Source: Methylophaga sp. OBS1 (GTDB lineage Bacteria; Pseudomonadota; Gammaproteobacteria; Nitrosococcales; Methylophagaceae). Taken from it: DNA of 64,000 nt. Every line of letters begins with the position of its first letter. Position 1 is the first letter of the stretch. A model generated the notes under the pieces. The model saw only the letters and a list, made by a program, of their open reading frames with translations. It did not search any database and was not told the origin of the DNA. The position numbers and the translations under genes are program-made. This document shows, in pieces, positions 1 to 8,445 of this stretch. The stretch covers positions 208,032 through 272,031 of the forward strand of contig NZ_JAPDMS010000001.1 of NCBI RefSeq assembly GCF_026319365.1. The letters are read 5' to 3'.

Positions 1-1
1 C

Positions 2-1537
2 GAAAATGTGCAATGGATGCTGAAACAGGAGAACCCTGACATCCGGCAGGCAGTTCATCGGCTGGAACAGCTACAGTCAAGCTTTAACCAGGTTGCTGGC
101 TACAATATGCGCTTGACGGCACAGCTGCGACTCGCAGAACGCATTGCGGAATCCTATGATGCACTCAATCTGGCTTTGCAAAAAGACAGTGAGATTAAAC
201 GCTCAGTCATTGGTCTGTTGCAGTCGGTGAGCCTGATCTTTGTATTGAGTTGCGCATTGGTGATTGCTATATCGGCCCGCAAGCTGTTGGTTGACCGCTT
301 TGATAATATGCTGCGCTTTATCAATCAACGTGTTCACAGTCCCGATAGTCGCAGCGGTGACGATGAATTCGCGCTGATTGAAAGCCGTATTGCTGAAGTC
401 ACCGCTCATGCCCAGGGCGCTGACGCTGAAATCAGCTGGGCTAACCGAACCAGTGAACAGGTCAAGACCCTGATCCGGGCACAGGATTTTCTGCTGCATT
501 TTATTGAAAGTGCCAGCGAAGATGTGATGAGCGAGCGCACTTTACTGAAAATGCTTTATTCGCTGGAGCGGGTGTTTAACTTCAGCAATGCGGCGTTAAT
601 TTATACGGATGATGCGGCGGTGATCACTTCCGAGCGCATCATCTTTTCTCACCACCAGCCGACGCCGTTAAGTGATGCACGTTTTGACCAGCTTATGGCC
701 ACCGGCATGCTCAACTTCACGGATCATAACCCGGATAATCAAGCGGTTGCCTGCCTGGCCGTTTCCTTTCCCAGTGCCAGTAACGGTATTGGTGTGTTGC
801 TGGTGGAAATGGAGCGTGCCAGGCTGCTGGAAGACTCGGAAATCAAAGTGCTGGAAATTACGGCCAACCTGTTGGCGATGGTGGCCAAGTACCAGAGTCA
901 TGATGAAGAGGGGCGGCGACTGGCGGTGTTGGAAGAACGCTCGGCGATTGCCCGGGAGTTGCATGACTCGCTGGCGCAGTCACTGTCTTTTATGAAGATA
1001 CAGGTAGCAAGGCTGCAGTCGACACAGCTCGACGAGACCAAACAGGCGGATGCGATCAAAGAACTGCGTGAAGGCCTGGATAACGCCTATCGTGAGCTGC
1101 GTGAATTACTGACCACGTTCCGTGTGCACATGGACCTGCGTGGTCTGGGCTATGCGATTCAGGCCGCGATTGATGAGTTTTCTCAGCGCTCCGATATCTG
1201 CATCTCCCTGGATAATCGTCTGATCAATTGCCGACTGACGGTAAATGAGGAATTTCATATTCTGCATGTGGTTCGCGAAGCCCTGTCCAACATCGTGCGT
1301 CACTCCGGTGCCACTGCCGTGTCGGTTTTAATGCGAATGCTGCGTAGTGGCGCGGTGGAATTGATTATTGATGATAATGGTATGGGGTTAACGCCGGCTT
1401 CGCCTACCTACGACCATCACGGTCAGGCGATCATGAAAGAACGGGCATATAATTTAGGGGGAGATATTGAGGTCATGAACCGTCGCTATGGCGGTACCCG
1501 TGTCAGGCTGATCTTCACCCCCAAACTGGCACAATAA
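2..1537 (+). CDS. narX: NarX-type nitrate/nitrite sensor histidine kinase, 5' end outside the window
   Basis: The reading frame is open to the first bases of the window, so the N-terminus (first membrane helix and most of the periplasmic sensor) is missing. What remains has a membrane helix (bases about 200-285), a cytoplasmic linker of GAF-like length, and an HPK7-type kinase core: the H-box ARELHDSLAQSL, with the phospho-accepting His at 962-964, then an HATPase domain with the N-box (EALSNIVRHS) and G-box (DDNGMGL). Family knowledge: NarX senses nitrate and nitrite in the periplasm and phosphorylates NarL. The response regulator starts 15 bp downstream, which fits one transcript. Other NarX/NarQ/UhpB-like kinases share this core, so the ligand is inferred. 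Confidence 0.85.
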   Translation, partial: ENVQWMLKQENPDIRQAVHRLEQLQSSFNQVAGYNMRLTAQLRLAERIAESYDALNLALQKDSEIKRSVIGLLQSVSLIFVLSCALVIAISARKLLVDRFDNMLRFINQRVHSPDSRSGDDEFALIESRIAEVTAHAQGADAEISWANRTSEQVKTLIRAQDFLLHFIESASEDVMSERTLLKMLYSLERVFNFSNAALIYTDDAAVITSERIIFSHHQPTPLSDARFDQLMATGMLNFTDHNPDNQAVACLAVSFPSASNGIGVLLVEMERARLLEDSEIKVLEITANLLAMVAKYQSHDEEGRRLAVLEERSAIARELHDSLAQSLSFMKIQVARLQSTQLDETKQADAIKELREGLDNAYRELRELLTTFRVHMDLRGLGYAIQAAIDEFSQRSDICISLDNRLINCRLTVNEEFHILHVVREALSNIVRHSGATAVSVLMRMLRSGAVELIIDDNGMGLTPASPTYDHHGQAIMKERAYNLGGDIEVMNRRYGGTRVRLIFTPKLAQ

Positions 1538-1552
1538 AAGAAGAGAAAAATC

Positions 1553-2197
1553 ATGAGTGAAACCATCAAAGTCATGCTGATTGATGACCACCCGCTGTTT
1601 CGCAAGGGAGTGAGACAGATTATTTCCGATGATCCGGCGTTTGAGGTGGTCGGTGAGGCGGCTTCCGGTCTGGAGGGCCTGGAATTAGAACCGGCATTGT
1701 CACCGGATATCATTCTGCTGGATCTGAATATGAAAGGTATGGACGGGCTTGAAACTTTAAGGCGTTTTAAACAGGCCGGTTCGCAGGCACATATTGTGGT
1801 GTTGACGGTGTCTGATGCCGAAGATGATTTATTGGAGGCATTGCGCTCCGGTGCCAATGGTTATCTGCTCAAGGACATGGAGCCGGAAGAACTGCGCGCC
1901 AATTTACTGAAAGCTTTTGGTGGCGTCACGGTATTGCAGGAGTGTCTGAACGATGTACTGAAACGTGCGGTACTCGAACCCGAATCTAAAACAGCCGAGA
2001 ATGTGAATCTGACTGAACGCGAAACAGAAATTCTGGAATGCCTGGCCGAGGGCATGAACAACAAGAATATCGCACGTCGATTGGGGATCAGCGATACCAC
2101 TGTTAAAGTGCATATCAAGAATCTGCTGCGTAAGCTCAATCTGACCAGTCGCCTGGAAGCGGCAGTCTGGCGTCATCAACAAAAATCCAGACACTGA
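1553..2197 (+). CDS. narL: NarL-family response regulator
   Basis: This 214-residue protein has a receiver domain (acidic pair DDHP near residue 10, phospho-acceptor Asp57 in LLDLNMKGMDG, Lys in LLKDMEPEE) followed by a LuxR/GerE helix-turn-helix (LTERETEILECLAEGM to SDTTVKVHIKNLLRKL). Length and architecture match NarL. It sits 15 bp behind the NarX-like kinase and ends just before a strong terminator, so the two form a compact two-component operon. Known role: a DNA-binding regulator of nitrate and nitrite respiration genes. No nitrate reductase gene lies inside the window; it may be upstream. Confidence 0.88.
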   Translation: MSETIKVMLIDDHPLFRKGVRQIISDDPAFEVVGEAASGLEGLELEPALSPDIILLDLNMKGMDGLETLRRFKQAGSQAHIVVLTVSDAEDDLLEALRSGANGYLLKDMEPEELRANLLKAFGGVTVLQECLNDVLKRAVLEPESKTAENVNLTERETEILECLAEGMNNKNIARRLGISDTTVKVHIKNLLRKLNLTSRLEAAVWRHQQKSRH

Positions 2198-2212
2198 GCT
2201 TTTTACAGGCAT

Positions 2213-2242
2213 AAAAAAACGGCCCGCTTGCGGGCCGTTTTT
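2213..2242. terminator. Bidirectional intrinsic terminator between narL and the cupin gene
   Basis: A GC-rich hairpin with arms ACGGCCCGC (2219-2227) and GCGGGCCGT (2230-2238) is preceded by a run of A and followed by a run of T. It can terminate narL on the plus strand and the converging cupin gene on the minus strand. Confidence 0.9.
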
Positions 2243-2278
2243 GTTGCGATCTGCTGCAGCAGATCATCACTAGTCAGT

Positions 2279-2620
2279 TCAGATGGGCTGACGCTGACCG
2301 GTGAAGAAACCAACGCCACGGGTGGGCGTTTCAAAGGTGATGGTCTCACCGTCACCAAAGAAGAATACGTCACCGACCTTAGCATGAACCTTGTAGCCGG
2401 ATTCATCAGTGATGACAAACTCACCATCAACGATGACTTTCATTTCCTCGTAATCATAGGTATAGACCAGTGGTTTGTCGGTTTTATTCAGATGGAAAAA
2501 ACCGGCGCAGAGGGTTTTGTCTTTACTGTCTGAGACAAAAGTATCGCCAAGGGTCGCATCCACACCGTCAACCCCCATGGAAGGCTGTGGATCTGAAATT
2601 GCGTTTTGTTTGTATTTCAT
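2279..2620 (-). CDS. Small cupin-fold protein, EutQ-like
   Basis: This 113-residue single-domain cupin has the beta-rich pattern YDYEEMKVIVDGEFVITDESG...AKVGDVFFFGDGETITFETP, close to the C-terminal cupin of EutQ (ethanolamine utilization) and related orphan cupins. The usual His metal ligands of motif 1 are not evident, so catalysis is doubtful. The ATG is preceded by a GAGGTAG ribosome-binding site (complement of 2622-2629). It is a monocistronic gene converging on narL across a shared terminator. There is no eut gene cluster, so an ethanolamine role should not be assumed. Confidence 0.7.
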   Translation of the reverse strand: MKYKQNAISDPQPSMGVDGVDATLGDTFVSDSKDKTLCAGFFHLNKTDKPLVYTYDYEEMKVIVDGEFVITDESGYKVHAKVGDVFFFGDGETITFETPTRGVGFFTGQRQPI

Positions 2621-2763
2621 TGTCTACCTCAATTGTTTGTCATGAATGACACTCGCATTAAATAGCCCCGGGCAAACAGCGACAATTCTCAAGAAGGCTT
2701 ACTCATTAGGGAGTATAAAAACGCATTAAATCCAGTAATAACAGCGCTTTGCTGATGGCAGGA

Positions 2764-2793
2764 GAGCACCTTCCCTCCGCCCTGATGGTGCTC
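2764..2793 (+). promoter_or_regulatory. Perfect 7-bp hairpin in the leader of the Cys/Met enzyme gene
   Basis: Arms GAGCACC (2764-2770) and GGTGCTC (2787-2793) enclose a 16-base loop, about 67 bases before the chosen ATG. The 2621-2859 gap is otherwise without a recognisable gene. The hairpin could be part of a leader structure or an operator. I could not match it to a riboswitch class by eye. Confidence 0.3.
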
Positions 2794-2859
2794 GAATTGA
2801 CGGCGCAGACGGATAAGCCTAAGTTGAGCTTCGACGGTTCAGGACATAAGGATAGGGTA

Positions 2860-4035
2860 ATGGCAGAAGACAACGATTTATCGACCAGGGCCATTCACAG
2901 TGGTCAGATAGATGACCCTCACGGTGCCGCGATATCGCCTTTATATGACACCACGACCTTCAGCTTTGCCGACACCGAAGCGCTACTTGATGTCGTGGAA
3001 GGTCGTAAACAGGCTGCTTTCTATACCCGCTATGGGATGAATCCCAGCATCACCTCGCTGGAGCAGCGTCTGGCTGCTTTGGATGGCGCTGAATCGGCGC
3101 TGGCATTTGGCGCTGGTATGGCTGCGATAAGCTCCCTGTGTCTGGCCTTTGGCCAGGGCGGTATTGTCTGTCTGGGCGAGATTTACGGTGGCACCACAGC
3201 GTTTTTGCAGCAACAGGCTGCCACATTGGGTATCGACACTCGCTTTATCCGCAGTGATGACCGCGCCGGGTTTGAGGCAGCATTGCAGCAGGGGGCTTCA
3301 CTGGTGTTTATGGAAACCCCGGCCAACCCGACACTGAAAATCACGGATGTTGAGAAAATGGCAGCACTTAGCCATCAGCATGGTGCGAGGCTTGCCGTTG
3401 ACAACACCTTTGCCACGCCGGTTAACCAGCAGCCACTGGCATTAGGCGCCGATTTCTCGGTGCAGAGCGCGACTAAGTACCTTGGTGGTCACAGTGATCT
3501 GACTGCGGGTGTCGTCACCGGCCGTGAGCGCGAGATGATTGAACTCAATGAGTGGCGTAAGAGCCTGGGGCAGACAATTGCGCCGGAGGTGGCGCACAAA
3601 CTGAAACGCAGTCTGGTGACTCTGCCTCTCAGGGTTGAGCGGCACAATCAGAATGCGCAGGCGCTGGCCGAGTTTCTAGAACAGCATCCGATGATAGATA
3701 AAGTCTATTATCCGGGACTTGAGCGGTCGGAGAGTTTCGAATTAGCCCGGCGACAGATGCGGGGCTATGGCGGTATGCTCAGTTTCGATCTTAAAGGCGA
3801 GGGTTCGGTAGCCAGGCAGTTTGCCGATAAACTCAGACTCATGACCCTGGCCCCCAGTCTTGGCGGTGCTGAAACGCTGGTCTCTCAGCCAGTGGCTACA
3901 TCCCATTACGGATTACCATCAGTACTACTGAATGAGGCCGGTATCAGTGACAGAATGATTCGTCTCTCTGTCGGGCTTGAGGCAAAACAGGATTTGATTG
4001 CTGACCTGGAACAGGCGCTTTCAGGGCTAGCGTAA
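2860..4035 (+). CDS. Cys/Met metabolism PLP-dependent enzyme (cystathionine gamma-synthase / O-succinylhomoserine sulfhydrylase family)
   Basis: The 391-residue protein has the fold-type I pattern of the trans-sulfuration family: the PLP-phosphate region YTRYGMNPS, the glycine-rich AFGAGMAAIS, and the PLP Lys206 in SATKYLGGHSDLTAGVV. The ATG at 2860 follows an AGGATAGGG ribosome-binding site and gives the family's normal N-terminus. An in-frame ATG at 2749 would add 37 residues that look like untranslated leader. Members include MetB, MetZ, MetC and methionine gamma-lyase. The enzyme forms or cleaves C-S bonds in cysteine, homocysteine or methionine metabolism; the exact substrate cannot be read from these motifs. 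It stands alone. Confidence 0.8.
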   Translation: MAEDNDLSTRAIHSGQIDDPHGAAISPLYDTTTFSFADTEALLDVVEGRKQAAFYTRYGMNPSITSLEQRLAALDGAESALAFGAGMAAISSLCLAFGQGGIVCLGEIYGGTTAFLQQQAATLGIDTRFIRSDDRAGFEAALQQGASLVFMETPANPTLKITDVEKMAALSHQHGARLAVDNTFATPVNQQPLALGADFSVQSATKYLGGHSDLTAGVVTGREREMIELNEWRKSLGQTIAPEVAHKLKRSLVTLPLRVERHNQNAQALAEFLEQHPMIDKVYYPGLERSESFELARRQMRGYGGMLSFDLKGEGSVARQFADKLRLMTLAPSLGGAETLVSQPVATSHYGLPSVLLNEAGISDRMIRLSVGLEAKQDLIADLEQALSGLA

Positions 4036-4150
4036 ATTCAACACATTACTGGGCAAATTTCCCGTCTGATAATGGTGTATAGTCCTGATTAGGGCTGAAG
4101 CCTGAAAAATAACAAAAATAATAAAAATCAGATGATTACAGGAGAGAGAA

Positions 4151-6274
4151 ATGGCCAGTGTTTTGAAAACAACGCATCACGGTGCGTGTCCACATGACTG
4201 TCCCGACACCTGCGCTATGGTGTTTGAAGTTGAAAACGGCAAGCTGATTTCCGTGAAAGGTAATGCCGAACATCCAATGACCCGCGGTGGTCTCTGCGTC
4301 AAGCTCAAAGACTACGAAAAACGGCATTATCATCCCGATCGTTTACTTCATCCGATGCGTCGTACCGGTCCCAAAGGCAGCGGTCAGTTTGAGCAAATCA
4401 GCTGGGATGAAGCGCTGGATGAGATCACCACCCGCTGGAAAGCCATCATCGAGGAATACGGGCCGCAGGCGATTATTCCTTATAGTTATCTTGGCCATCA
4501 GGGACTGGTGCATGGTCTCAATGGCGGCGATGCCTTTTTTAACAAGATGGGGGCCACTGTCTGTGAACGGACCTTCTGCGGTGAGGGTTCCTGTACAGCC
4601 TGGCTGCTGACCGTGGGTCCCACGGCAGGACTGGATCCGGAAAGCTACATTCATTCCAAATTTATCGTGATCTGGGGCTGTAATTCGGTCAGCACTAATC
4701 TTCATCATTGGCATATTGTTAAAGATGCTCAGAAGCGTGGTGCCAAAGTGGTGGTTATCGACCCGTACCGTTCCCGTACTGCCAAGGAGGCCGATTGGCA
4801 TATTGCACCCAAACCCGGTACCGATGGCGCTCTGGCCATGGCAATGATGCACACTATTATCGAGGAAGACCTGCAGGATCAGGACTACGTTGATAACTAT
4901 ACCGTCGGCTTTGCGGAGCTGGCTGAGCGTGTTAAAACCCGTACCCCGGAGTGGGCCGAGAAAATCACCGGTATTCCCGCTGAGGAGATTCGGGTTTTTG
5001 CCCGTGAATATGCCACCACGCAGCCGGCGGCGATTCGGCTCGGTGTCGCACTGGAACGTAATTATGGTGGCGGGCAGGCGATTCGCGCTGTGACTTGTCT
5101 GCCAGCGTTGACCGGGGCCTGGCGTCATGTCGGTGGCGGGGCCACACAGTTCCCCGTGTGGGAGCATCCTTACAAGTTTGATGTGATCAGCCGGCCGGAC
5201 CTGATTCCGGAAGGCACCCGCGTCATTAACGCGATTCAGATTGGTCGTGCGCTTAATGGCGAAATGGACCTGGATGTGCCGATTAAATCGATGATGTGCT
5301 GGAATGCCAACCCGGTGACTCAGGCCGCGGAAACCGACAAGATTGTTGAAGGGCTGATGCGTGAGGATATGTTCCTGGTCTCGGCCGAGCACTTCCTGTC
5401 TGATACGGCCTCCTATGCGGATATCGTGTTGCCCGCAGCCATGGGGGCGGAAATGGAGGATATGATCCTGTCCTGGGGGCATTTATATCTGACCTATAAC
5501 GAGAAATGTGCCGAAGCACCGGGTGAAGCCCTGCCGAATAATGAAATATTCCGCCGGCTGGCAGCGAAGATGGGCTATGAAGAAGAGAATTTCAAATGGT
5601 CTGATTCGGAGTGTCTGGAAAACTACGTGGACTGGGATGCACCGGCCTGCGAAGGCATCGATCTGGCCTATCTGCGCAAGCATGGCTTTGCCCGTCTGAA
5701 TGTCGGTACCCGTGATAACCGGGTGCCCCACAAAGAGGGTAATTTTCCGACAGCCAGCGGCAAATGCCACTTTATGGTGGAAGGCGCGACCAACTTCGTA
5801 GCACCGCCTTTCCGTCAGATGTACGAAGGCTTCCAGCCCGGTGAGCCGATTGACAGCCTGCCGGATTATGTACCGTCCCGCGAAACCACTGAGTCCAACC
5901 CGACATTGGCCAGTGAGTTTCCACTCAATATCATCTCACCGAAAAGTCATGGCTTTTTGAACTCCTGTTACGCCAATATCGACGACAAAATTAAAGGTCA
6001 GGGTGAACAGTTCGTGATGATAAATGCTGCGGATGCGGACACACGAAACATACAAAGTGGTGACAAAGTGACGGTGTTCAATCAGCGCGGTGCGTTCGAG
6101 GGGCTGGCACAAATTACCGATGATGTCAGTCCGGGCATTGTGGTGGCGACGCTGGGATATTGGCGTCAGCTCAATAAAGGCACAGTCAATTGTGTCAGTT
6201 CGGCTGAGTTCGTTGATATGGGTCATGCGCCCACTTTCACCGATAACCTGGTGCAGGTCAGTCTGGCGAACTGA
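4151..6274 (+). CDS. Molybdopterin oxidoreductase (BisC/DMSO-reductase superfamily), orphan catalytic subunit
   Basis: The 707-residue protein starts with a [4Fe-4S] motif, Cys13-X3-Cys17-X3-Cys21 and Cys49, without a Tat signal, so it is probably cytoplasmic. The molybdopterin domain carries the dinucleotide-binding segments (VIWGCNSVSTNLHHW, VVVIDPYRSRTAKEADWH, KPGTDGALAMAM), and the C-terminus has the MopB_CT dinucleotide-binding domain (NIISPKSHGFLNS...GDKVTVFNQRGAF). A cysteine-rich stretch, CERTFCGEGSCTAW, lies where the molybdenum ligand is expected, but which residue coordinates Mo is unclear. A GGAGAGAG ribosome-binding site precedes the ATG. No ferredoxin-like or membrane-anchor subunit is adjacent, so the electron partner is unknown. 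The substrate cannot be assigned. Confidence 0.82.
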   Translation: MASVLKTTHHGACPHDCPDTCAMVFEVENGKLISVKGNAEHPMTRGGLCVKLKDYEKRHYHPDRLLHPMRRTGPKGSGQFEQISWDEALDEITTRWKAIIEEYGPQAIIPYSYLGHQGLVHGLNGGDAFFNKMGATVCERTFCGEGSCTAWLLTVGPTAGLDPESYIHSKFIVIWGCNSVSTNLHHWHIVKDAQKRGAKVVVIDPYRSRTAKEADWHIAPKPGTDGALAMAMMHTIIEEDLQDQDYVDNYTVGFAELAERVKTRTPEWAEKITGIPAEEIRVFAREYATTQPAAIRLGVALERNYGGGQAIRAVTCLPALTGAWRHVGGGATQFPVWEHPYKFDVISRPDLIPEGTRVINAIQIGRALNGEMDLDVPIKSMMCWNANPVTQAAETDKIVEGLMREDMFLVSAEHFLSDTASYADIVLPAAMGAEMEDMILSWGHLYLTYNEKCAEAPGEALPNNEIFRRLAAKMGYEEENFKWSDSECLENYVDWDAPACEGIDLAYLRKHGFARLNVGTRDNRVPHKEGNFPTASGKCHFMVEGATNFVAPPFRQMYEGFQPGEPIDSLPDYVPSRETTESNPTLASEFPLNIISPKSHGFLNSCYANIDDKIKGQGEQFVMINAADADTRNIQSGDKVTVFNQRGAFEGLAQITDDVSPGIVVATLGYWRQLNKGTVNCVSSAEFVDMGHAPTFTDNLVQVSLAN

Positions 6275-6313
6275 GACCGTGCAACACTGTCTAGTTCGCT
6301 AGATAGCCGTTCA

Positions 6314-6336
6314 ACGTCTCAGGCGATCTGAGACGT
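6314..6336. other. Hairpin downstream of the molybdopterin oxidoreductase gene
   Basis: A perfect 9-bp inverted repeat, ACGTCTCAG (6314-6322) and CTGAGACGT (6328-6336), has a 5-base loop. It lies 40 bp past the stop codon. Only a weak T-rich run (CTTAATT) follows, so it may be a poor terminator or an RNA-stabilising stem. Confidence 0.5.
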
Positions 6337-6340
6337 CTTA

Positions 6341-6375
6341 ATTGCACTGCTTCACGTTTGTTGGAGCAGTGCAAT
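6341..6375. other. Second perfect hairpin, 4 bp after the first
   Basis: A 10-bp perfect inverted repeat, ATTGCACTGC (6341-6350) and GCAGTGCAAT (6366-6375), has a 15-base spacer and is followed by a T-rich stretch. It could be the true terminator for the upstream gene, or an operator or leader of the exported protein gene that starts at 6425. Confidence 0.5.
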
Positions 6376-6424
6376 GTCATTTTTATTATCCAAAAAATCG
6401 TCACGTTTGATGTTGAGGAGCAGT

Positions 6425-6946
6425 ATGAAGTCTTTATTGTCAGTATTCGTTTCATTCGCGTTATTCATGTCTGGTGCAGTGATGGCAGAGACAAAAGTCG
6501 CCGTTCTGGATATGGAGCTGCGGGATCTGACACTCGAAGTGACTGACCCAAAAAAGCGGGCAGAAATCGCAGCCAACGATCAGCAGAACCTGGCGCTGAC
6601 ACAAAGCTTGATTCGCGAGGGTGTTGAACAACGCGACCACTATCAACTGGTTGAAATCGACGCCAAAGCGCAGAAACAAGCTGATAAAGGCGTCGGTTTC
6701 CTGTTTGACAGACCTGATGCCGCCGCTGATCTGGGTCAGCAATATGATGCGGATTATGTTGTTGTAGGACGCTATCACAAGCCCAGCTATCTGTTTTCCT
6801 ACATCATGCTGCGGGTGGTTGATGTCGAGACCGGCAAAATGCTGGAAGAATTCAAAACCGAAGTAAAAGGGCGGGCACCGGAGACGATTCCGAGAAATAT
6901 CGACAACGTCATGAAAGACCTTGATGCGCTGTTGTCATCTCGCTGA
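6425..6946 (+). CDS. Exported protein of the DUF2380/DUF3280 type
   Basis: The 173-residue protein has a clear Sec signal peptide (MKSLLSVFVSFALFMSGAVMA, cleavage expected after AMA). The mature part begins TKVAVLDMELRDL and has the strand pattern DADYVVVGRYHKP...MLRVVDVETGKMLEEFKTEVKG, typical of periplasmic DUF2380-like proteins. The ATG at 6425 is chosen because GAGGAG precedes it; an in-frame ATG at 6374 falls inside a hairpin and would bury the signal peptide. Function is unknown. A TolB- or lipoprotein-like 'AVLD' fold that reports on an envelope process is possible but unproven. Confidence 0.75.
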   Translation: MKSLLSVFVSFALFMSGAVMAETKVAVLDMELRDLTLEVTDPKKRAEIAANDQQNLALTQSLIREGVEQRDHYQLVEIDAKAQKQADKGVGFLFDRPDAAADLGQQYDADYVVVGRYHKPSYLFSYIMLRVVDVETGKMLEEFKTEVKGRAPETIPRNIDNVMKDLDALLSSR

Positions 6947-6973
6947 GCCCCGCTATTCTGATTACTATCCACG

Positions 6974-7504
6974 ATGACAAAGCGTGACCAGCCAGCTTCT
7001 ACGCAACACGAGCAGGTGCTTTACTTTGCCTATGGGTCCAATATGTCCAGCAAACGGCTCCAGGCCAGGGTGCCATCAGCGAGTTTCTACGCCAGAGCCA
7101 GGCTGCGCGGTCATCAGCTGCGGTTTCACAAACACAGTACAGTCGATAATTCAGCCAAGTGTGATGCCTTTAAAACCGATGAGGCCGATGATGTCACTCA
7201 CGGCATTCTGTTTCTGTTTAATGCCGATGAGCAGGCCAAGCTGGATAGCTGTGAAGGGGCCGGTTATCAAATCACGCAGGTGGAAGTCGAGTTGGAGGAT
7301 GGTAAGCGGGTTACGGCATTGACTTACCTTGCAATTCACATCGAACCGAGATTACGACCCTATCCCTGGTATAAACGTCATGTGCTTGAGGGCGCACGGG
7401 AGCATGCGCTGCCAGCCGAATATATAGCCTGGATTGAAGCTGTGGAGACACAGGAAGATCCGAATCAACAACGCAGTCAGGACGAACTGACAATCCATCA
7501 CTAA
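6974..7504 (+). CDS. Gamma-glutamylcyclotransferase-fold protein (AIG2/GGCT-like)
   Basis: The 176-residue protein carries the diagnostic N-terminal YFAYGSNM motif and a downstream LDSCEGAGYQITQVEVEL segment, in which the Glu corresponds to the catalytic acid of human GGCT. Enzymes of this fold release 5-oxoproline from gamma-glutamyl amines or peptides; many bacterial members have no tested substrate. The last 25 residues are polar and probably disordered. It lies 27 bp behind the exported DUF2380-like gene on the same strand. A second, longer GGCT-fold protein occurs at 26615. Confidence 0.78.
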   Translation: MTKRDQPASTQHEQVLYFAYGSNMSSKRLQARVPSASFYARARLRGHQLRFHKHSTVDNSAKCDAFKTDEADDVTHGILFLFNADEQAKLDSCEGAGYQITQVEVELEDGKRVTALTYLAIHIEPRLRPYPWYKRHVLEGAREHALPAEYIAWIEAVETQEDPNQQRSQDELTIHH

Positions 7505-7615
7505 GCGTGGGCTTGGCTCTGTTTGTAATAAAAAAGGTCAGCAAAAGATAAAATGCTTTTTGCCGTCACGGCCGCATGGTAACCTTATAGATTATCAGGA
7601 AATTGTGACATTTTT

Positions 7616-8236
7616 ATGCAAAACGTATTCAAACTGGATGCACTGGCCAACGCCCCCATTAACACGGATCCCTACCCGTATTTCACGGTCGACAGAGCGA
7701 TTGATGAAGATAAGGTGGGCGCTATTATCGACGCCTTTCCGACGATAAATGATGGTGGCAGTTACAACATTGATGATGTCGAAATGCATCCGACGTTCAA
7801 GTCCCTGATCGACTCGATTGATACGCCCGCGTTCCGTCGTATTATCTGTGACAAATTCGATGTCAAAGTCATGGATTTACCGATGATGATTACGCTGCGG
7901 GGCTATTCCCGCAAGAAAGACGGCCGGATTCATACTGACTCCAAAACCAAAGTGGCGACAATTCTGATTTACCTCAATCCGGAATGGTCGGCAGACAGCG
8001 GCCGACTGCGTGTACTGCGAGGTGAGCACGACATGGATGATTATGTCGAGGAAATCGCCCCCGGCCCGGGCAGTTTGATGGCGTTTAAAGTCACTGACAA
8101 CTGCTGGCATGGCTACCCCAGTTTCGAAGGCAAACGACAGTCGATTCAGATCAACTTCCTGACCAGTCATGCAGCAGGCAACAAACATCGCTTTTTTCAC
8201 CGGCTGAGCGCCAAGCTGAAATCATTATTCAAATAA
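7616..8236 (+). CDS. 2-oxoglutarate/Fe(II)-dependent dioxygenase (prolyl-4-hydroxylase-like)
   Basis: The 206-residue protein has the double-stranded beta-helix signature: the Fe(II) ligands His-X-Asp in GRIHTDSKTK, a distal His in DNCWHGYP, and an Arg about ten residues later (GKRQSIQINF) that would bind the 2-oxoglutarate carboxylate. Its length is typical of small P4H-like bacterial enzymes, which hydroxylate proteins or small molecules. No signal peptide is seen, so it is cytoplasmic. The substrate is unknown. It precedes the sucrose operon on the same strand but is separated from it by a 209-bp structured region, so I treat it as separate. Confidence 0.78.
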   Translation: MQNVFKLDALANAPINTDPYPYFTVDRAIDEDKVGAIIDAFPTINDGGSYNIDDVEMHPTFKSLIDSIDTPAFRRIICDKFDVKVMDLPMMITLRGYSRKKDGRIHTDSKTKVATILIYLNPEWSADSGRLRVLRGEHDMDDYVEEIAPGPGSLMAFKVTDNCWHGYPSFEGKRQSIQINFLTSHAAGNKHRFFHRLSAKLKSLFK

Positions 8237-8372
8237 GTCTGCCACTGTAGGCAGACTGTTCACGGAACACTGGCTGTTCCCACCTGTCACAGAATGGTTG
8301 TCGACTTCAACTGTCGACACGCAGGTTTTGTGACGTCACTGTCAACGGGCTCGCACGCAGGGATGCTATAGT
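8236..8372 (+). promoter_or_regulatory. Structured leader/promoter region of the sucrose operon
   Basis: Three hairpins follow in a row: AGTCTGCC/GGCAGACT (8236-8257), GGAACA/TGTTCC (8264-8280) and TGTCGAC/GTCGACA (around 8299-8319). Next come the perfect palindrome GTGACGTCAC (about 8330-8339) and an extended -10 box TGCTATAGT (TATAGT at 8367-8372). No good -35 is visible at 17 bp, which suggests activator dependence. The palindrome is a candidate operator. The operon is expected to respond to salt, but that is inferred from the pathway. Confidence 0.45.
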
Positions 8373-8445
8373 AGATTCAGGATCCATGATCAACGCATCG
8401 CATCCAGTCGGCGCGTCAGACATCAATAACGGAGAATCAATCTTA

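Noticed and set aside
2749..2859. Longer N-terminus for the Cys/Met enzyme
   Set aside because: The extra 37 residues do not fit the family start, and a good ribosome-binding site is at 2847-2856 for the ATG at 2860.
2740..2860. Glycine riboswitch before the Cys/Met enzyme
   Set aside because: There is a GGAGAG and a GGACA-like segment, but the core CCGAAGG and CTCTCAGG elements are missing.
4343..5482. 379-codon minus-strand frame
   Set aside because: It lies wholly opposite the molybdopterin oxidoreductase, which has clear motifs.
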